Assembly: GCF_000519005.1 (NCBI RefSeq)
Contig: NZ_JAER01000011.1
Location: 90,462 to 129,249, forward strand
Reading direction: 5' to 3'
Source of the DNA: Nocardioides sp. J54
GTDB lineage: Bacteria > Actinomycetota > Actinomycetes > Propionibacteriales > Nocardioidaceae
DNA: 38,788 nucleotides
This document shows, one piece after another, positions 15,855-27,235 of this stretch; position 1 is the first letter of the stretch, and each line of letters starts with the position of its first letter. The translations under genes and the position numbers were made by a program. Below the pieces are notes generated by a model, which saw nothing but the letters and a program-made list of their open reading frames with translations, did no database searches and was not told the origin of the DNA.

Positions 15855-16658
15855 GTGCGCGCGTACCTCGACCTCGTCCAGCGGATCCTCGACGAGGGCA
15901 CGCAGAAGGGCGACCGGACCGGCACCGGGACGCTCAGCGTGTTCGGCCACCAGATGCGGTTCGACCTCACCGCCGGCTTCCCGCTGGTCACCACGAAGAA
16001 GATCCACACGCGCTCGGTGTTCGGCGAGCTGCTGTGGTTCCTGCGCGGTGACACCAACGTGCGCTGGCTGCAGGAGCGCGGCATCACGATCTGGGACGAG
16101 TGGGCCGACGAGAACGGCGACCTCGGCCCGGTGTACGGCGCCCAGTGGCGCTCGTGGCCGACCCCCGACGGCGGGCACATCGACCAGCTCGCGCGGGTGA
16201 TCGAGCAGGTCCGCACCAACCCCGACAGCCGCCGCCACATCGTCTCGGCGTGGAACCCCACCCAGGTCGACGACATGGCGCTGCCGCCGTGCCACAGCCT
16301 CTTCCAGTTCTACGTCGACCCGCGGGACGGAGGCCGGCTCAGCTGCCAGCTCTACCAGCGCTCGGCCGACGTCTTCCTCGGCGTGCCGTTCAACATCGCC
16401 TCCTACGCCCTGCTCACCCACATGGTCGCCCAGGTGACCGGGCTGCAGGTCGGCGAGCTCGTGCACACGCTCGGTGACGCGCACCTCTACGCCAACCACC
16501 TCGAGCAGGCGCGCCTCCAGCTGACCCGCGAGCCGCGGCCGCTGCCGAGGCTGCTGCTCAACCCCGACGTCACCGAGATCGACGCCTTCGAGCTCGAGGA
16601 CATCAGCGTCGAGGGCTACGACCCCCACCCCGCCATCAAGGCCCCGATCGCGGTCTAG
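15855..16658 (+). CDS. thyA: Thymidylate synthase
   Basis: Converts dUMP to dTMP using methylene-tetrahydrofolate, producing dihydrofolate. 267 residues, close to the classic 264. The catalytic cysteine is C146 in [12 protein letters not shown]; the RRH phosphate-binding residues are in [32 protein letters not shown] and HLYANH complete the active site. The start is a GTG at 15855, 6 nt after TAGCCT. It is followed 22 nt later by dfrA, which recycles the dihydrofolate produced, so the two form a functional unit. Confidence 0.98.
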   Translation: MRAYLDLVQRILDEGTQKGDRTGTGTLSVFGHQMRFDLTAGFPLVTTKKIHTRSVFGELLWFLRGDTNVRWLQERGITIWDEWADENGDLGPVYGAQWRSWPTPDGGHIDQLARVIEQVRTNPDSRRHIVSAWNPTQVDDMALPPCHSLFQFYVDPRDGGRLSCQLYQRSADVFLGVPFNIASYALLTHMVAQVTGLQVGELVHTLGDAHLYANHLEQARLQLTREPRPLPRLLLNPDVTEIDAFELEDISVEGYDPHPAIKAPIAV

Positions 16659-16680
16659 GTCGAGAGTCGGTCCAGCACAG

Positions 16681-17205
16681 ATGAGCACCCCTGCCGGGCG
16701 GCGGGTCACGATGGTGGCCGCGGTCGCCGAGAACGGCGTGATCGGCGCCGACGCCGACATCCCGTGGAAGATCCCCGAGGACTTCCAGCACTTCAAGGCG
16801 ACCACGATGGGGCACGTCCTCGTGCTCGGCCGCACCACCCACGAGGGCATCGGCCGGCCGCTGCCCGGGCGCACGACGATCGTGCTGACCCGCGACCCGT
16901 CGTACGCCGCCGAGGGGGTGGAGGTCGCCCACTCGATCACCGAGGCGCTCGAGCTCGCCGACCGGATCCTCGCCGACCAGCCGGCCGACCGGCAGGTGAT
17001 GATCGGCGGGGGAGCAGCGGTCTACGACGCTGCGATGCCGTACGCCGACGAGCAGGTCATCTCCGAGGTCCCGCTCTCCCCGGAGGGCGACACCCACTAC
17101 CCGGCCTTCAGCCCGAGGCGCTGGCGCGAGGTGCGCCGCGAGCCCCGCGACGGCTTCACCGTCGTGTGGTGGGAGCGGGTCTTCGCCTGCGGCGGCACGG
17201 CCTAG
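16681..17205 (+). CDS. folA: Dihydrofolate reductase
   Basis: Reduces dihydrofolate to tetrahydrofolate with NADPH, closing the cycle opened by ThyA. 174 residues. Typical motifs are MVAAVAENGVIG, IPWKIPEDFQHFK (substrate carboxylate and Trp region), the NADPH site VLVLGRTTHEGIG, and MIGGGAAVYDAAMPYAD. The C-terminal tail ends FACGGTA and is slightly longer than in E. coli. It sits 22 nt after thyA on the same strand, so probably one operon. The name dfrA is used for the same gene in mycobacteria. Confidence 0.97.
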   Translation: MSTPAGRRVTMVAAVAENGVIGADADIPWKIPEDFQHFKATTMGHVLVLGRTTHEGIGRPLPGRTTIVLTRDPSYAAEGVEVAHSITEALELADRILADQPADRQVMIGGGAAVYDAAMPYADEQVISEVPLSPEGDTHYPAFSPRRWREVRREPRDGFTVVWWERVFACGGTA

Positions 17206-17281
17206 CGGCGGCGTCGCGACAGGCGTCACAGTCCGGCCCTTGTCCGGCCACCCCTTCTGGCGGCGCCTTGGTCGGTCCTGC

Positions 17282-17287
17282 CAAGGT
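17282..17287 (+). promoter_or_regulatory. Candidate -10 for the LLM oxidoreductase gene
   Basis: CAAGGT, 6 nt before the ATG at 17294. It could instead be read as a poor ribosome binding site (AAGG at 8 nt), so its role is uncertain. Confidence 0.3.
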
Positions 17288-17293
17288 GTCTCC

Positions 17294-18232
17294 ATGGAGC
17301 TCCGCGTCTTCACCGAACCGCAGCAGGGTGCGACCTACGACGACCTCCTGGCCGTCGCGCTCGAGGCCGAGAAGCTGGGCTTCGGCGCCTTCTTCCGCAG
17401 CGACCACTACCTGCACATGGGCGGTGACGGGCTGCCCGGCTCCACCGACGCGTGGACGACGCTGGCCGGCCTGGCGCGCGACACCTCCACCATCCGGCTG
17501 GGCACGCTGATGACCAGCGCCACCTTCCGTTACCCGGGCGTGCTCGCCATCCAGGTCGCGCAGGTCGACCAGATGAGCGGCGGCCGCGTCGAGCTCGGCC
17601 TCGGCGCAGGCTGGTTCGAGGCCGAGCACACCGCCTACGGCATCCCCTTCCCGGACACCGGCGAGCGCTTCGAGCGCTACGCCGAGCAGCTCGAGCTGAT
17701 CACCGGGCTGTGGACCACGCCGGTGGGGGAGCGCTACGAGTACGCCGGCAAGCACTACCAGCTCTCCGACAGCCCGGCCCTGCCGAAGCCGGCTCAGGAC
17801 GGCGGCCACCGCGGCGGCGTACCGCTGCTCATCGGTGGCAAGGGGGCCCGCAAGACGCCGGCGCTGGCCGCGGCGTTCGCCGACGAGTTCAACCTGCCCT
17901 TCGTCGACGAGGAGTTCACCGGTCTGCAGTTCGGACGGGTGCGCCGCGCGGCGGAGGAGATCGGCCGCGACCCGCAGGACATCACCTGGTCGAACGCGCT
18001 GGTCCTCTGCGTCGGCGAGGACGAGGCGACCATCGCGCGCCGGGCCGCCGCGATCGGCCGTGAGGTCGACGAGCTGCGCCTCAACGGCCTCGCCGGCACG
18101 CCGGAGGAGGTCGTGGAAAAGATCAAGCGGTTCGAGGCGCTGGGCAGCCAGCGGATCTACCTGCAGGTCCTCGACCTGTCCGACCTCGACCACCTGCGGC
18201 TGGTGGCCGCGGAGGTCATGCCGCACGTCTGA
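17294..18232 (+). CDS. LLM class F420-dependent oxidoreductase
   Basis: A 312-residue luciferase-like monooxygenase-fold protein (TIM barrel). Typical F420-dependent segments are FGAFFRSDHYLHMG near residue 38, IRLGTLMTSATFRYPGVLA, VAQVDQMSGGRVELGLGAGW, and HTAYGIPFPDTGERFERYAEQLELITGLW (cited by GERFERYAEQLELI). The C-terminal part carries VPLLIGGKGARKTPALAAAFADE, again typical. F420 rather than FMN is inferred from actinobacterial context. The substrate cannot be told from sequence. It lies between the thyA-folA pair and dapA on the same strand, but has its own candidate promoter and a repeat-filled gap after it. Confidence 0.92.
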   Translation: MELRVFTEPQQGATYDDLLAVALEAEKLGFGAFFRSDHYLHMGGDGLPGSTDAWTTLAGLARDTSTIRLGTLMTSATFRYPGVLAIQVAQVDQMSGGRVELGLGAGWFEAEHTAYGIPFPDTGERFERYAEQLELITGLWTTPVGERYEYAGKHYQLSDSPALPKPAQDGGHRGGVPLLIGGKGARKTPALAAAFADEFNLPFVDEEFTGLQFGRVRRAAEEIGRDPQDITWSNALVLCVGEDEATIARRAAAIGREVDELRLNGLAGTPEEVVEKIKRFEALGSQRIYLQVLDLSDLDHLRLVAAEVMPHV

Positions 18233-18245
18233 GCAGGACGTGCCA

Positions 18246-18303
18246 GGTGCCGTGAGCGGTGCCGACGGGTGCCGTGGCCGGTGTCGTGACGGGTGCCGTG
18301 ACC
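18246..18303 (+). repeat. Degenerate 12-bp tandem repeat in the gap before dapA
   Basis: Five consecutive units of the form GGTGCCGTGACC: 18246-18257, 18258-18267 (two bases short), 18268-18279, 18280-18291 and 18292-18303. It fills much of the 138-bp gap; no gene is seen in that gap apart from the dapA promoter. Confidence 0.8.
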
Positions 18304-18357
18304 GGGACGTGACCGACTCGGCGGGGGCGGCGACGCGGTCATCCGGCGGCTTGGCGA

Positions 18358-18363
18358 TAGGCT
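18358..18363 (+). promoter_or_regulatory. Candidate -10 for leaderless dapA
   Basis: TAGGCT, 7 nt before the dapA ATG at 18371; no ribosome binding site. Confidence 0.6.
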
Positions 18364-18370
18364 TGCCGAC

Positions 18371-19257
18371 ATGACTTCTGCACCCTTCGGCACCGTGCTG
18401 ACAGCGATGGTCACGCCGTTCCAGGAGGACGGCTCCGTCGACCTGGACGGGGTGCAGAAGGTCGCCAAGTACCTCGTCGACAACGGCAACGACGGCATCG
18501 TCGTCACCGGCACCACCGGCGAGTCGCCGACCACCACGGGCGCCGAGGACGGCGAGACCCTCGCCGCGGTCAAGGACGCCGTGGGCGACCGGGCCAAGGT
18601 CGTGGCCGGCGTCGGCACCAACGACACCCGGCACTCCGTCGAGCTGGCCGAGCAGGCCGCGAAGGTCGGCGCCGACTGCCTGCTGCTGGTGACGCCCTAC
18701 TACAACAAGCCGAGCCAGGCGGGCGTGCTCAACCACTTCCGCCAGGTCGTCGCGGCCTCCGACGTCCCGGTCATGCTCTACGACGTCCCGGGGCGTACCG
18801 GCACCAAGATCGACCTGTCGACCTACCGCGCCGTCGCCGACTGGGAGACCGTCGTGGCGGTCAAGGAGGCCACCGGCGACCTGGCGCGCACCGCGCAGCT
18901 GGTCGACCTCGGCTTCAGCGTCTACTCCGGTGACGACGTGAACACGCTCGGCTACCTCGCCTACGGCGCGGTCGGTGTCGTGTCGGTCGTCGGCCACGTC
19001 GCCGGCAAGCAACTGCGCGCGATGATCGAGGCCTTCCAGCGGGGCGACCACGCCGAGGCGTTGCGCATCCACACCTCGCTGGTCCCGGCCTTCGAGGCCG
19101 TGATGGCCGTGCCGAACTACGGCGCCACGACCGCCAAGGCCGCCATGCAGCTGCTCGGCGTGCTGGCCAACCGGCACGTCAGGTCGCCGTTGCTGGAGCT
19201 CGACGACGCGGAGGTCGCCGACCTCCGCGCAGGCCTCGAGGCGGCGGGCCTCCTCTG

Positions 19258-19258
<1 letters not shown>
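18371..19258 (+). CDS. dapA: 4-hydroxy-tetrahydrodipicolinate synthase
   Basis: First committed step of lysine and diaminopimelate synthesis: condenses pyruvate with aspartate semialdehyde. 295 residues. The Schiff-base lysine is K165 (VAVKEATGD), the catalytic tyrosine Y137 (YDVPGRTG), and the pyruvate-binding TTGES is near residue 50. The start is ATG at 18371 after TAGGCT. Its stop overlaps the next gene's start (TGATG), so dapA and rnj are translationally coupled. The dapA-rnj-ftsK order matches M. tuberculosis (Rv2753c, Rv2752c, Rv2748c) as I recall it. Confidence 0.98.
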
Positions 19259-20943
<1,685 letters not shown>

Positions 20944-20953
20944 GGCGGGTGGG

Positions 20954-20977
20954 GTTTCACCACCTGGGTGGTGAAAC
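20954..20977. repeat. Perfect 24-bp palindrome, copy 1
   Basis: Arms GTTTCACCACC and GGTGGTGAAAC with a 2-nt centre TG, 10 bp after the rnj stop. Its reverse complement is identical to copy 2. Confidence 0.9.
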
Positions 20978-21016
20978 TACGACTGAGCACACGAAATCAG
21001 GGGCCTGATCCGGGGG

Positions 21017-21040
21017 GTTTCACCACCCAGGTGGTGAAAC
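21017..21040. repeat. Perfect 24-bp palindrome, copy 2
   Basis: Same 11-bp arms with centre CA, 68 bp before the ftsK start. Centre-to-centre distance to copy 1 is 63 bp. It may be an operator pair, a terminator pair or a dispersed repeat; there is no T-tract. Confidence 0.9.
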
Positions 21041-21096
21041 ACCACACCCGCCGCACCCCCGCGCGTGTTGTCCCTGTGACACATGGGACTTGTGGG

Positions 21097-21102
21097 TAGG
21101 TT
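21097..21102 (+). promoter_or_regulatory. Candidate promoter for leaderless ftsK
   Basis: TAGGTT, 6 nt before the ftsK ATG at 21109. A TGTGAC hexamer 16 bp upstream (21075-21080) is a possible -35. Confidence 0.6.
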
Positions 21103-21108
21103 GTGAGC

Positions 21109-23733
21109 ATGGCGACCCGTACGTCTTCCCCGACGGCGTCGCGCAGCAGGACCACCTCTTCCTCACGCTCGGGCGCGAAGAAGACGACCAGCTCGCGATC
21201 CCGTAGTACGACCTCCAAGAAGAAGCCACCGGCCAAGAAGTCGAGCTCGGCCCGGCGGCCGGCACCCCGTGCCGTCCGCAGTGGTCCCGGGCCGGTCTTC
21301 CGCACCTTCACGGCGCTCGGCCGGGGTGTGGTCGCCCTCTGGCTCGCCTTCGCCCACATGGTCGGCGCGGTCACGCGTGGCATCGGCCACGGCGCGCGCG
21401 AGATCGAGCCGGAGCAGCGCCGCGACGGCTTCGGCCTCCTGCTCTGCGGGGTCGCCCTCATCATCGCCGCCGCTGTCTGGTTCGAGGTCCCCGGCGGCGT
21501 CATGGACTTCACCCGCGCTGCGGTCTCCGGCACGGTCGGCAAGATCGGCTGGTTCGTCCCGCTGCTCGTCCTGCTCGCCGGTGGCCGGGTCATGCGCGAC
21601 CCGATCGGCAACGGCCCGGTGGGTCGCCAGGTCATCGGCTGGACGGCGTTCTCGTTCGGCCTGCTCGGCATCGTCCACATCGCCAACGGCACCCCCGAGC
21701 CGGTCCAGGGTGACACCACCGCGCTCCGCGACGGCGGCGGCGCCGTCGGGTACGTCGTCTCGGCGCTCCTGCTCGACCTGCTCCGCTCGCCGGCGGTCGT
21801 GGTCGGGCTGCTCGCGCTGCTGGCGTTCTTCGGCGTGCTGGTGATCACCGCGACGCCTCTCTACCGGATCCCGGACCGGATGCGCGAGCTCGGCGACGTC
21901 CTGCTGGGCCGCCACCACGACTACGACGGCGACGACACCCAGGCCCTGCGCCTCGACGACGTGTTCGAGCGCGAGGGCGACCCGGCGTACGACTCGCCGG
22001 TGCTCACCGAGCCGAAGAAGCGTCGCCGCAAGAAGGCCGAGCCGGACCCGTCCGTCGAGGAGTCGATGGAGCTGCGCGAGCCCATCGACGTGCCGCTCGC
22101 CGACGACGAGCCGGTCGACCCCGAGGCCGGGTCCAACGCCCTCATCGGCCGCCGACTGGCCCAGGCCGCGGCGGCAGCCGCCACGCCGGACGAGACCGGC
22201 GACCTCGAGCCGCCGCCGCACGCCGACCTGCCGCAGCGCGTCGAGCAGCTCGCGCTGTCCGGCGACATCGTCTACACGCTCCCGGACCCCTCCGCCCTCA
22301 AGCCGGGCGACCCGCACCGCGCCCGCTCCAAGGCCAGCGACGAGGTCGTGGAACGGCTCCAGACCGTGCTCGACGAGTTCAACGTCGACGCCCAGGTCAC
22401 CGGCTACACCCGTGGCCCGACGGTCACCCGCTACGAGATCGAGCTCGGCACGGGCGTCAAGGTCGAGAAGATCCTCGGCGTCCAGCGCAACATCTCCTAT
22501 GCCGTCGGCTCCGAGGACGTGCGCATCCTCAGCCCGATCCCCGGCAAGTCCGCGGTCGGTGTGGAGATCCCGAACTCCGACAAGGAGATCGTCTCCCTCG
22601 GAGACGTGCTGCGCTCCAACGTCGCCCGCAACGACCACCACCCGCTGGTGGCCGGCCTCGGCAAGGACGTCGAGGGCGGCTTCGTCGTCGCGAACCTCGC
22701 GAAGATGCCGCACCTGCTCGTCGCCGGTGCCACCGGCTCCGGAAAGTCGAGCTTCATCAACTCGATGATCACCTCGGTGCTGATGCGCTCCACACCCGAC
22801 GAGGTGCGGATGATCATGGTCGACCCCAAGCGGGTCGAGCTGAACGCCTACGAGGGCGTGCCGCACCTGATCACGCCGATCATCACCAACCCGAAAAAGG
22901 CCGCCGAGGCCCTCGAGTGGGTGTGCCGCGAGATGGACATGCGGTACGACGACCTGGCGAACTTCGGCTTCCGCCACATCAACGACTTCAACAAGGCCGT
23001 CCGCGAGGGCAAGGTCGAGGTCCCGCCGGGCAGCGAGCGCACGCTCACGCCGTACCCCTACCTGCTCGTCATCGTCGACGAGCTCGCCGACCTGATGATG
23101 GTCGCCCCGCGCGACGTCGAGGGCTCGATCGTCCGGATCACCCAGCTCGCCCGCGCCGCCGGCATCCACCTGGTGCTCGCCACGCAGCGTCCGTCGGTCG
23201 ACGTCGTCACCGGCCTGATCAAGGCGAACGTCCCGTCCCGACTGGCGTTCGCCACCTCCAGCCTCGCCGACAGCCGCGTCATCCTCGACACCCCCGGGGC
23301 CGAGAAGCTCGTCGGCCAGGGTGACGGGCTGTTCCTGCCGATGGGTGCGTCGAAGCCCATAAGAGTCCAGGGATCGTGGGTCAGCGAGCCGGAGATCCAG
23401 CAGGTCGTCAAGCACTGCAAGACCCAGCTCGAGCCGGTCTACCGCGAGGACGTCACCGCCCCGGCGGCGTCGAACAAGGTCCTCGACGACGACATCGGTG
23501 ACGACATGGACCTGGTGGTCCAGGCGATCGAGCTGGTCGTGTCGACCCAGTTCGGCTCGACGTCGATGCTGCAGCGCAAGCTGCGCGTCGGCTTCGCGAA
23601 GGCCGGTCGCCTCATGGACATCCTCGAGAGCCGCGGCGTCGTCGGCCCGAGCGAGGGCTCCAAGGCCCGCGACGTCCTGGTCAAGCCAGACGAACTCGAC
23701 TCCGTGATCATGACCATCCAGGGGGAGGCGTGA
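21109..23733 (+). CDS. ftsK: DNA translocase FtsK/SpoIIIE
   Basis: A septal DNA pump that clears chromosome DNA from the closing division plane. 874 residues: a basic Ser/Thr/Arg/Lys-rich cytosolic tail (1-60), about four transmembrane helices (roughly 110-250), an acidic linker, and the motor domain. Walker A GATGSGKSS is near residue 540, Walker B LLVIVDELADLMM follows, and the C-terminal gamma winged-helix domain (from about 800) has FGSTSMLQRKLRVGFAKAGR, which would read KOPS-type polarity sequences. The ATG at 21109 lies 6 nt after TAGGTT; an upstream in-frame GTG (21103) would be too close to that -10. It leads a run with the RodZ-like gene, rimO and pgsA. Confidence 0.97.
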   Translation: MATRTSSPTASRSRTTSSSRSGAKKTTSSRSRSTTSKKKPPAKKSSSARRPAPRAVRSGPGPVFRTFTALGRGVVALWLAFAHMVGAVTRGIGHGAREIEPEQRRDGFGLLLCGVALIIAAAVWFEVPGGVMDFTRAAVSGTVGKIGWFVPLLVLLAGGRVMRDPIGNGPVGRQVIGWTAFSFGLLGIVHIANGTPEPVQGDTTALRDGGGAVGYVVSALLLDLLRSPAVVVGLLALLAFFGVLVITATPLYRIPDRMRELGDVLLGRHHDYDGDDTQALRLDDVFEREGDPAYDSPVLTEPKKRRRKKAEPDPSVEESMELREPIDVPLADDEPVDPEAGSNALIGRRLAQAAAAAATPDETGDLEPPPHADLPQRVEQLALSGDIVYTLPDPSALKPGDPHRARSKASDEVVERLQTVLDEFNVDAQVTGYTRGPTVTRYEIELGTGVKVEKILGVQRNISYAVGSEDVRILSPIPGKSAVGVEIPNSDKEIVSLGDVLRSNVARNDHHPLVAGLGKDVEGGFVVANLAKMPHLLVAGATGSGKSSFINSMITSVLMRSTPDEVRMIMVDPKRVELNAYEGVPHLITPIITNPKKAAEALEWVCREMDMRYDDLANFGFRHINDFNKAVREGKVEVPPGSERTLTPYPYLLVIVDELADLMMVAPRDVEGSIVRITQLARAAGIHLVLATQRPSVDVVTGLIKANVPSRLAFATSSLADSRVILDTPGAEKLVGQGDGLFLPMGASKPIRVQGSWVSEPEIQQVVKHCKTQLEPVYREDVTAPAASNKVLDDDIGDDMDLVVQAIELVVSTQFGSTSMLQRKLRVGFAKAGRLMDILESRGVVGPSEGSKARDVLVKPDELDSVIMTIQGEA

Positions 23734-23738
23734 GCCAG

Positions 23739-25715
23739 ATGACCGAGCACCTGCCCTCCGATCTGCCGTCCGATCTCGACGACCACGCCCCCGGGGAGCG
23801 CCCCGCCCCCGAGCCCGGCCACGCGGTAGAGGTACGCCGCAACGCCGGCCTCGCGGCGGGTGTCGGTGGGTTCGCCGCGCTGCTGACCGTGGCGTTCGCC
23901 GCACGCGCCTTCACCGGCGGCACGACGCTCGACTGGCTCGCCTTCGGCGTGCTGCTCGTGGTCACCGGCATCCACCTGGCCGCCCTCGCCGACAGCCGGG
24001 CGCCCCTGCTCATCGCCGACGAGCACGGCGTGCGGCTGCGCCAGGGCGCGCTGTGGCGCGGCATCGCGTGGGACGAGGTCGACTGCCTCGAGCACCTCCC
24101 GCGCCGCGGCCTGCTCCGCGACGGCCACCTGCTCGTCGACGGGTACGACGACCAGCAGCTCGTGGTCCCGCTGACGCTGGCCACCCGCGTGGTCGGTGCG
24201 TCGACGGAGTCGCTCAGCGACGTGCTCGCCGACCTGGCCGACGGCCGCGCCGACGTGGTCGAGGTGGTCCCGGGCGGTGTCGACGAGGACGAGCCGCGCC
24301 GCGACTCCGTGCCCAGCCTGAGCGACCTCTACGGCGACGAGGCCGGCACGCCGGGCGAGCGGCGGGGGATCGCCGCCCGGGTCGCCGCCGGCCTGATGGG
24401 CCGCGACGCGGTGCAGGACGAGCTCGACGAGGACAGCGCCGAGGACAGCGCCGAGGACGTCGACGAGAACAGCGACGCTGACTTCGACGGTGACCGCGCC
24501 GAGGACCGGACCGAGGACCGCACCGAGGACCGCACCGAGGACCGCACCGGCTTCGTCCGGGATGGTGCCGTCGACGACGTCGAGGACACCGTGGTGCGCG
24601 GAGAGGCACTCGTCGTGCCTGACGAGGACCTGGCCGCCGCCCCGGCGCCGGCCGAGGTCGACCGGCTCCGCTCGCGGATGTCGTGGATCCGGCGCTCCGC
24701 CGGCGCTGCCCCGGCGGCTGCCGCCGACAGCGCTGACGCGGAGTCGACCGACGAGATCGTGCTCGCCGACGTCGAGCGCTACGACGAGGCCGGCACCGAC
24801 GAGATCGAGGCGGTCACCGACGTGGCAGGGGAGGCCGACGAGCCCCCGGCGCCCGGCCGCCCGACGGTGCTCTCCGCCCGCGTCGAGGTGCAGGCGACGC
24901 CGCGCGCCCACGCAGCGCCGGTGCTGCCGGACGTGCCTGCGCAGCCCGAGGAGTCCGTCACGGTCGTGCTCGACGACCTCGCGGTCCGCCCGGCCGTGGA
25001 CCCGGTCATCGGCCCGGAGGTCCTGGCGGCCCGTGACCGCCTGCGGCTCACGATCGACCAGCTCTCCGAGCGCACCCGCATCCGTCCGCACGTCATCGAG
25101 GCGATCGAGGTCGACGACTTCGGCCCGTGCGGCGGCGACTTCTACGCCCGCGGCCACCTGCGCACCCTGGCCCGCGTGCTCGGCATCGACGCCGCGCCGC
25201 TGGTGGCTGCCTACGACGAGCGCTACGCCCACGCGCCGGTCGACCCGCGCCGCGTGTTCGAGTCCGAGCTCGCCACCGGCGCCGGCGGCGCGATCCGCAG
25301 CACCCGCGGTGGCCGCAACTGGTCGGTCCTGATCGCTGCCGTCATGGGCGCGGTCCTGGTGTGGTCGATCGCCCGGCTGGTCATGGGCGGCCCCGCCCCG
25401 GTCGGGGAGGAGCCGGTGCTCAACCAGAGCGGCGGCATCACGCAGATGACGACCAAGGGCACGCCGGTGAAGCTGCGACTCACCGCGGCCGGCGGTGGTG
25501 CCACGCTCAACGTCCGCGACGCCGACGGCAAGATCGTCTTCGAGGGCAACCTCGCCTTCGGCCAGTCCAGCGAGCTCAAGGTCGTGCCGCCGATCCGGAT
25601 CTACAGCACCGACGGCTCGGTCACCTACGCGGTGGGCGATGCGGAGCCGCAGGCGCTCGGTGAGACCGGCGTCGAGGTCACCAAGACGGTCATCGCGGCC
25701 CGGAAGGGCTCCTGA
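23739..25715 (+). CDS. RodZ-like helix-turn-helix membrane protein with extra N-terminal membrane domain
   Basis: A 658-residue protein. N-terminal module: helices at about 38-57 and 65-85, then a PH-like cytosolic segment (about 88-150). A long acidic linker (about 190-420) includes EDSA and EDRT repeats. Then comes an HTH_25-type domain (about 425-495, with [19 protein letters not shown]), one transmembrane helix (about 527-545) and a C-terminal DUF4115-like beta domain. HTH-TM-DUF4115 is the RodZ architecture, linked to cell-shape control; the N-terminal membrane part is not part of classical RodZ. The ATG at 23739 has GGAGG 10 nt upstream; a GTG at 23730 is possible but too close to that site. 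It follows ftsK with 5 nt between. Confidence 0.85.
   Translation: MTEHLPSDLPSDLDDHAPGERPAPEPGHAVEVRRNAGLAAGVGGFAALLTVAFAARAFTGGTTLDWLAFGVLLVVTGIHLAALADSRAPLLIADEHGVRLRQGALWRGIAWDEVDCLEHLPRRGLLRDGHLLVDGYDDQQLVVPLTLATRVVGASTESLSDVLADLADGRADVVEVVPGGVDEDEPRRDSVPSLSDLYGDEAGTPGERRGIAARVAAGLMGRDAVQDELDEDSAEDSAEDVDENSDADFDGDRAEDRTEDRTEDRTEDRTGFVRDGAVDDVEDTVVRGEALVVPDEDLAAAPAPAEVDRLRSRMSWIRRSAGAAPAAAADSADAESTDEIVLADVERYDEAGTDEIEAVTDVAGEADEPPAPGRPTVLSARVEVQATPRAHAAPVLPDVPAQPEESVTVVLDDLAVRPAVDPVIGPEVLAARDRLRLTIDQLSERTRIRPHVIEAIEVDDFGPCGGDFYARGHLRTLARVLGIDAAPLVAAYDERYAHAPVDPRRVFESELATGAGGAIRSTRGGRNWSVLIAAVMGAVLVWSIARLVMGGPAPVGEEPVLNQSGGITQMTTKGTPVKLRLTAAGGGATLNVRDADGKIVFEGNLAFGQSSELKVVPPIRIYSTDGSVTYAVGDAEPQALGETGVEVTKTVIAARKGS
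24429..24548 (+). repeat. In-frame 12-bp minisatellites in the RodZ-like gene
   Basis: Two units of GAGGACAGCGCC (24429-24452) encode EDSA twice. Four units of GAGGACCGCACC (24501-24548, first unit one base different) encode EDRT four times. Copy-number change would keep the frame and alter only linker length. Confidence 0.9.
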
Positions 25716-25780
25716 GCCGCAGGGGAGTGCCGCAGGTCACGCCGGCGCTCCGGGAATCCCGGCCCGGGGCGGATCGCCGG

Positions 25781-25786
25781 TATCCT
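25781..25786 (+). promoter_or_regulatory. Candidate -10 for rimO
   Basis: TATCCT, 9 nt before the rimO ATG at 25796. It gives a leader of at most 2-3 nt and suggests that rimO-pgsA can be transcribed apart from ftsK. Confidence 0.5.
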
Positions 25787-25795
25787 CGACCGGAC

Positions 25796-27235
25796 ATGAC
25801 CAGCACTCCCACCCCCGTCTCGGTTGCCCTGCTCACCCTCGGGTGCGCCCGCAACGACGTCGACTCCGAGGAGCTCGCCGGCCGACTGGCCGCTGACGGG
25901 TTCGCGCTGGTCGACGACCCCGAGGACGCCGACACGGTCGTGGTGAACACGTGCGGCTTCGTCGACGCCGCGAAGAAGGACTCGATCGACACCCTGCTCG
26001 CCGCGGCCGACCTCAAGGAGACCGGCCGCCCGCAGGCCGTCGTGGCCGTCGGCTGCCTGGCCGAGCGGTACGGCGAGGAGCTGGCCTCCTCGCTGCCCGA
26101 GGCCGACGCCGTGCTGGGCTTCGACGACTACCAGGACATCTCCGGCCGGCTGCGGTCGATCCTCGCCGGCGACAAGCCGCACCCGCACACGCCGCGCGAC
26201 CGCCGGCTGCTGCTCCCGATCAGCCCCGCCGAGCGGCAGGCCGTCGTGGAGGCGCCGACGACCGACGTCGACGTCGCGATCCCCGGTCGCTCCGCGATCC
26301 GGCGCCGCCTCGACGGTGGCCCGATGGCGCCACTGAAGCTGGCGAGCGGCTGCGACCGCCGCTGCACCTTCTGCGCGATCCCGATGTTCCGCGGCTCGTT
26401 CGTCAGCCGCCGCCCCTCCGACGTGCTGCAGGAGGCCCACTGGCTGGGCGAGCAGGGCGTCAAGGAGCTCTTCCTCGTCTCGGAGAACTCCACGTCCTAC
26501 GGCAAGGACCTCGGCGACCTCGGCCTGCTCGAGACGCTGCTGCCCGAGCTCGCGGCCGTCGACGGCATCGAGCGGGTCCGGGTGTCCTACCTCCAGCCCG
26601 CCGAGACCCGTCCCGGCCTGGTCCGCGCCATCGCGACCACGCCCGGCGTGGCGCCGTACTTCGACCTGTCCTTCCAGCACGCCAGCGCCACGGTGCTGCG
26701 CCGGATGCGCCGCTTCGGCGACCCGGACAGCTTCCTCGGCCTGCTCGAGCAGGTCCGTGGCCTCGCGCCCGAGGCGGGCGTGCGCTCCAACGTCATCGTC
26801 GGCTTCCCCGGCGAGACCGAGGAGGAGTTCCAGACGCTGTGCGACTTCCTCGTCGCCGCCCGGATGGACGTCACCGGCGTGTTCGGCTACTCCGACGAGG
26901 ACGGCACCGAGGCCGCCGACCTCGACGGCAAGCTCGACGACGACGAGATCCGCGCCCGCGTCCAGCACCTCAACGACCTCGTCGCCGAGCTCACGTCCGA
27001 GCGGGCCGAGGAGCGCATCGGCAGCACCGTCGAGGTGCTCGTCGAGGAGGTGGACCCGGACGGCACCGGTGACGGCACCGTCGAGGGCCGCGCCGCGCAG
27101 CAGGGCCCCGAGGTCGACGGCACCACCCGCGTGCTCGGCGCACCGGACGCCCGGGTGGGCGACATCCTCACGGCGCTCGTCGTCGCGAGCGACGGCGTCG
27201 ACCTGATCGCCGAACCGGCAGGAGGACAGCGATGA
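25796..27235 (+). CDS. rimO: Ribosomal protein S12 (Asp) methylthiotransferase
   Basis: A radical-SAM enzyme that adds a methylthio group to an aspartate of ribosomal protein S12. 479 residues. The N-terminal UPF0004 domain holds three cluster cysteines C17, C53 and C87; the radical-SAM cysteines are C186, C190 and C193 (CDRRCTFC); a C-terminal TRAM domain follows (about 400-475). ATG at 25796; the upstream in-frame residues are low-complexity and preceded by no signal. Its stop overlaps the pgsA start (ATGA), so the two are coupled. Confidence 0.96.
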   Translation: MTSTPTPVSVALLTLGCARNDVDSEELAGRLAADGFALVDDPEDADTVVVNTCGFVDAAKKDSIDTLLAAADLKETGRPQAVVAVGCLAERYGEELASSLPEADAVLGFDDYQDISGRLRSILAGDKPHPHTPRDRRLLLPISPAERQAVVEAPTTDVDVAIPGRSAIRRRLDGGPMAPLKLASGCDRRCTFCAIPMFRGSFVSRRPSDVLQEAHWLGEQGVKELFLVSENSTSYGKDLGDLGLLETLLPELAAVDGIERVRVSYLQPAETRPGLVRAIATTPGVAPYFDLSFQHASATVLRRMRRFGDPDSFLGLLEQVRGLAPEAGVRSNVIVGFPGETEEEFQTLCDFLVAARMDVTGVFGYSDEDGTEAADLDGKLDDDEIRARVQHLNDLVAELTSERAEERIGSTVEVLVEEVDPDGTGDGTVEGRAAQQGPEVDGTTRVLGAPDARVGDILTALVVASDGVDLIAEPAGGQR

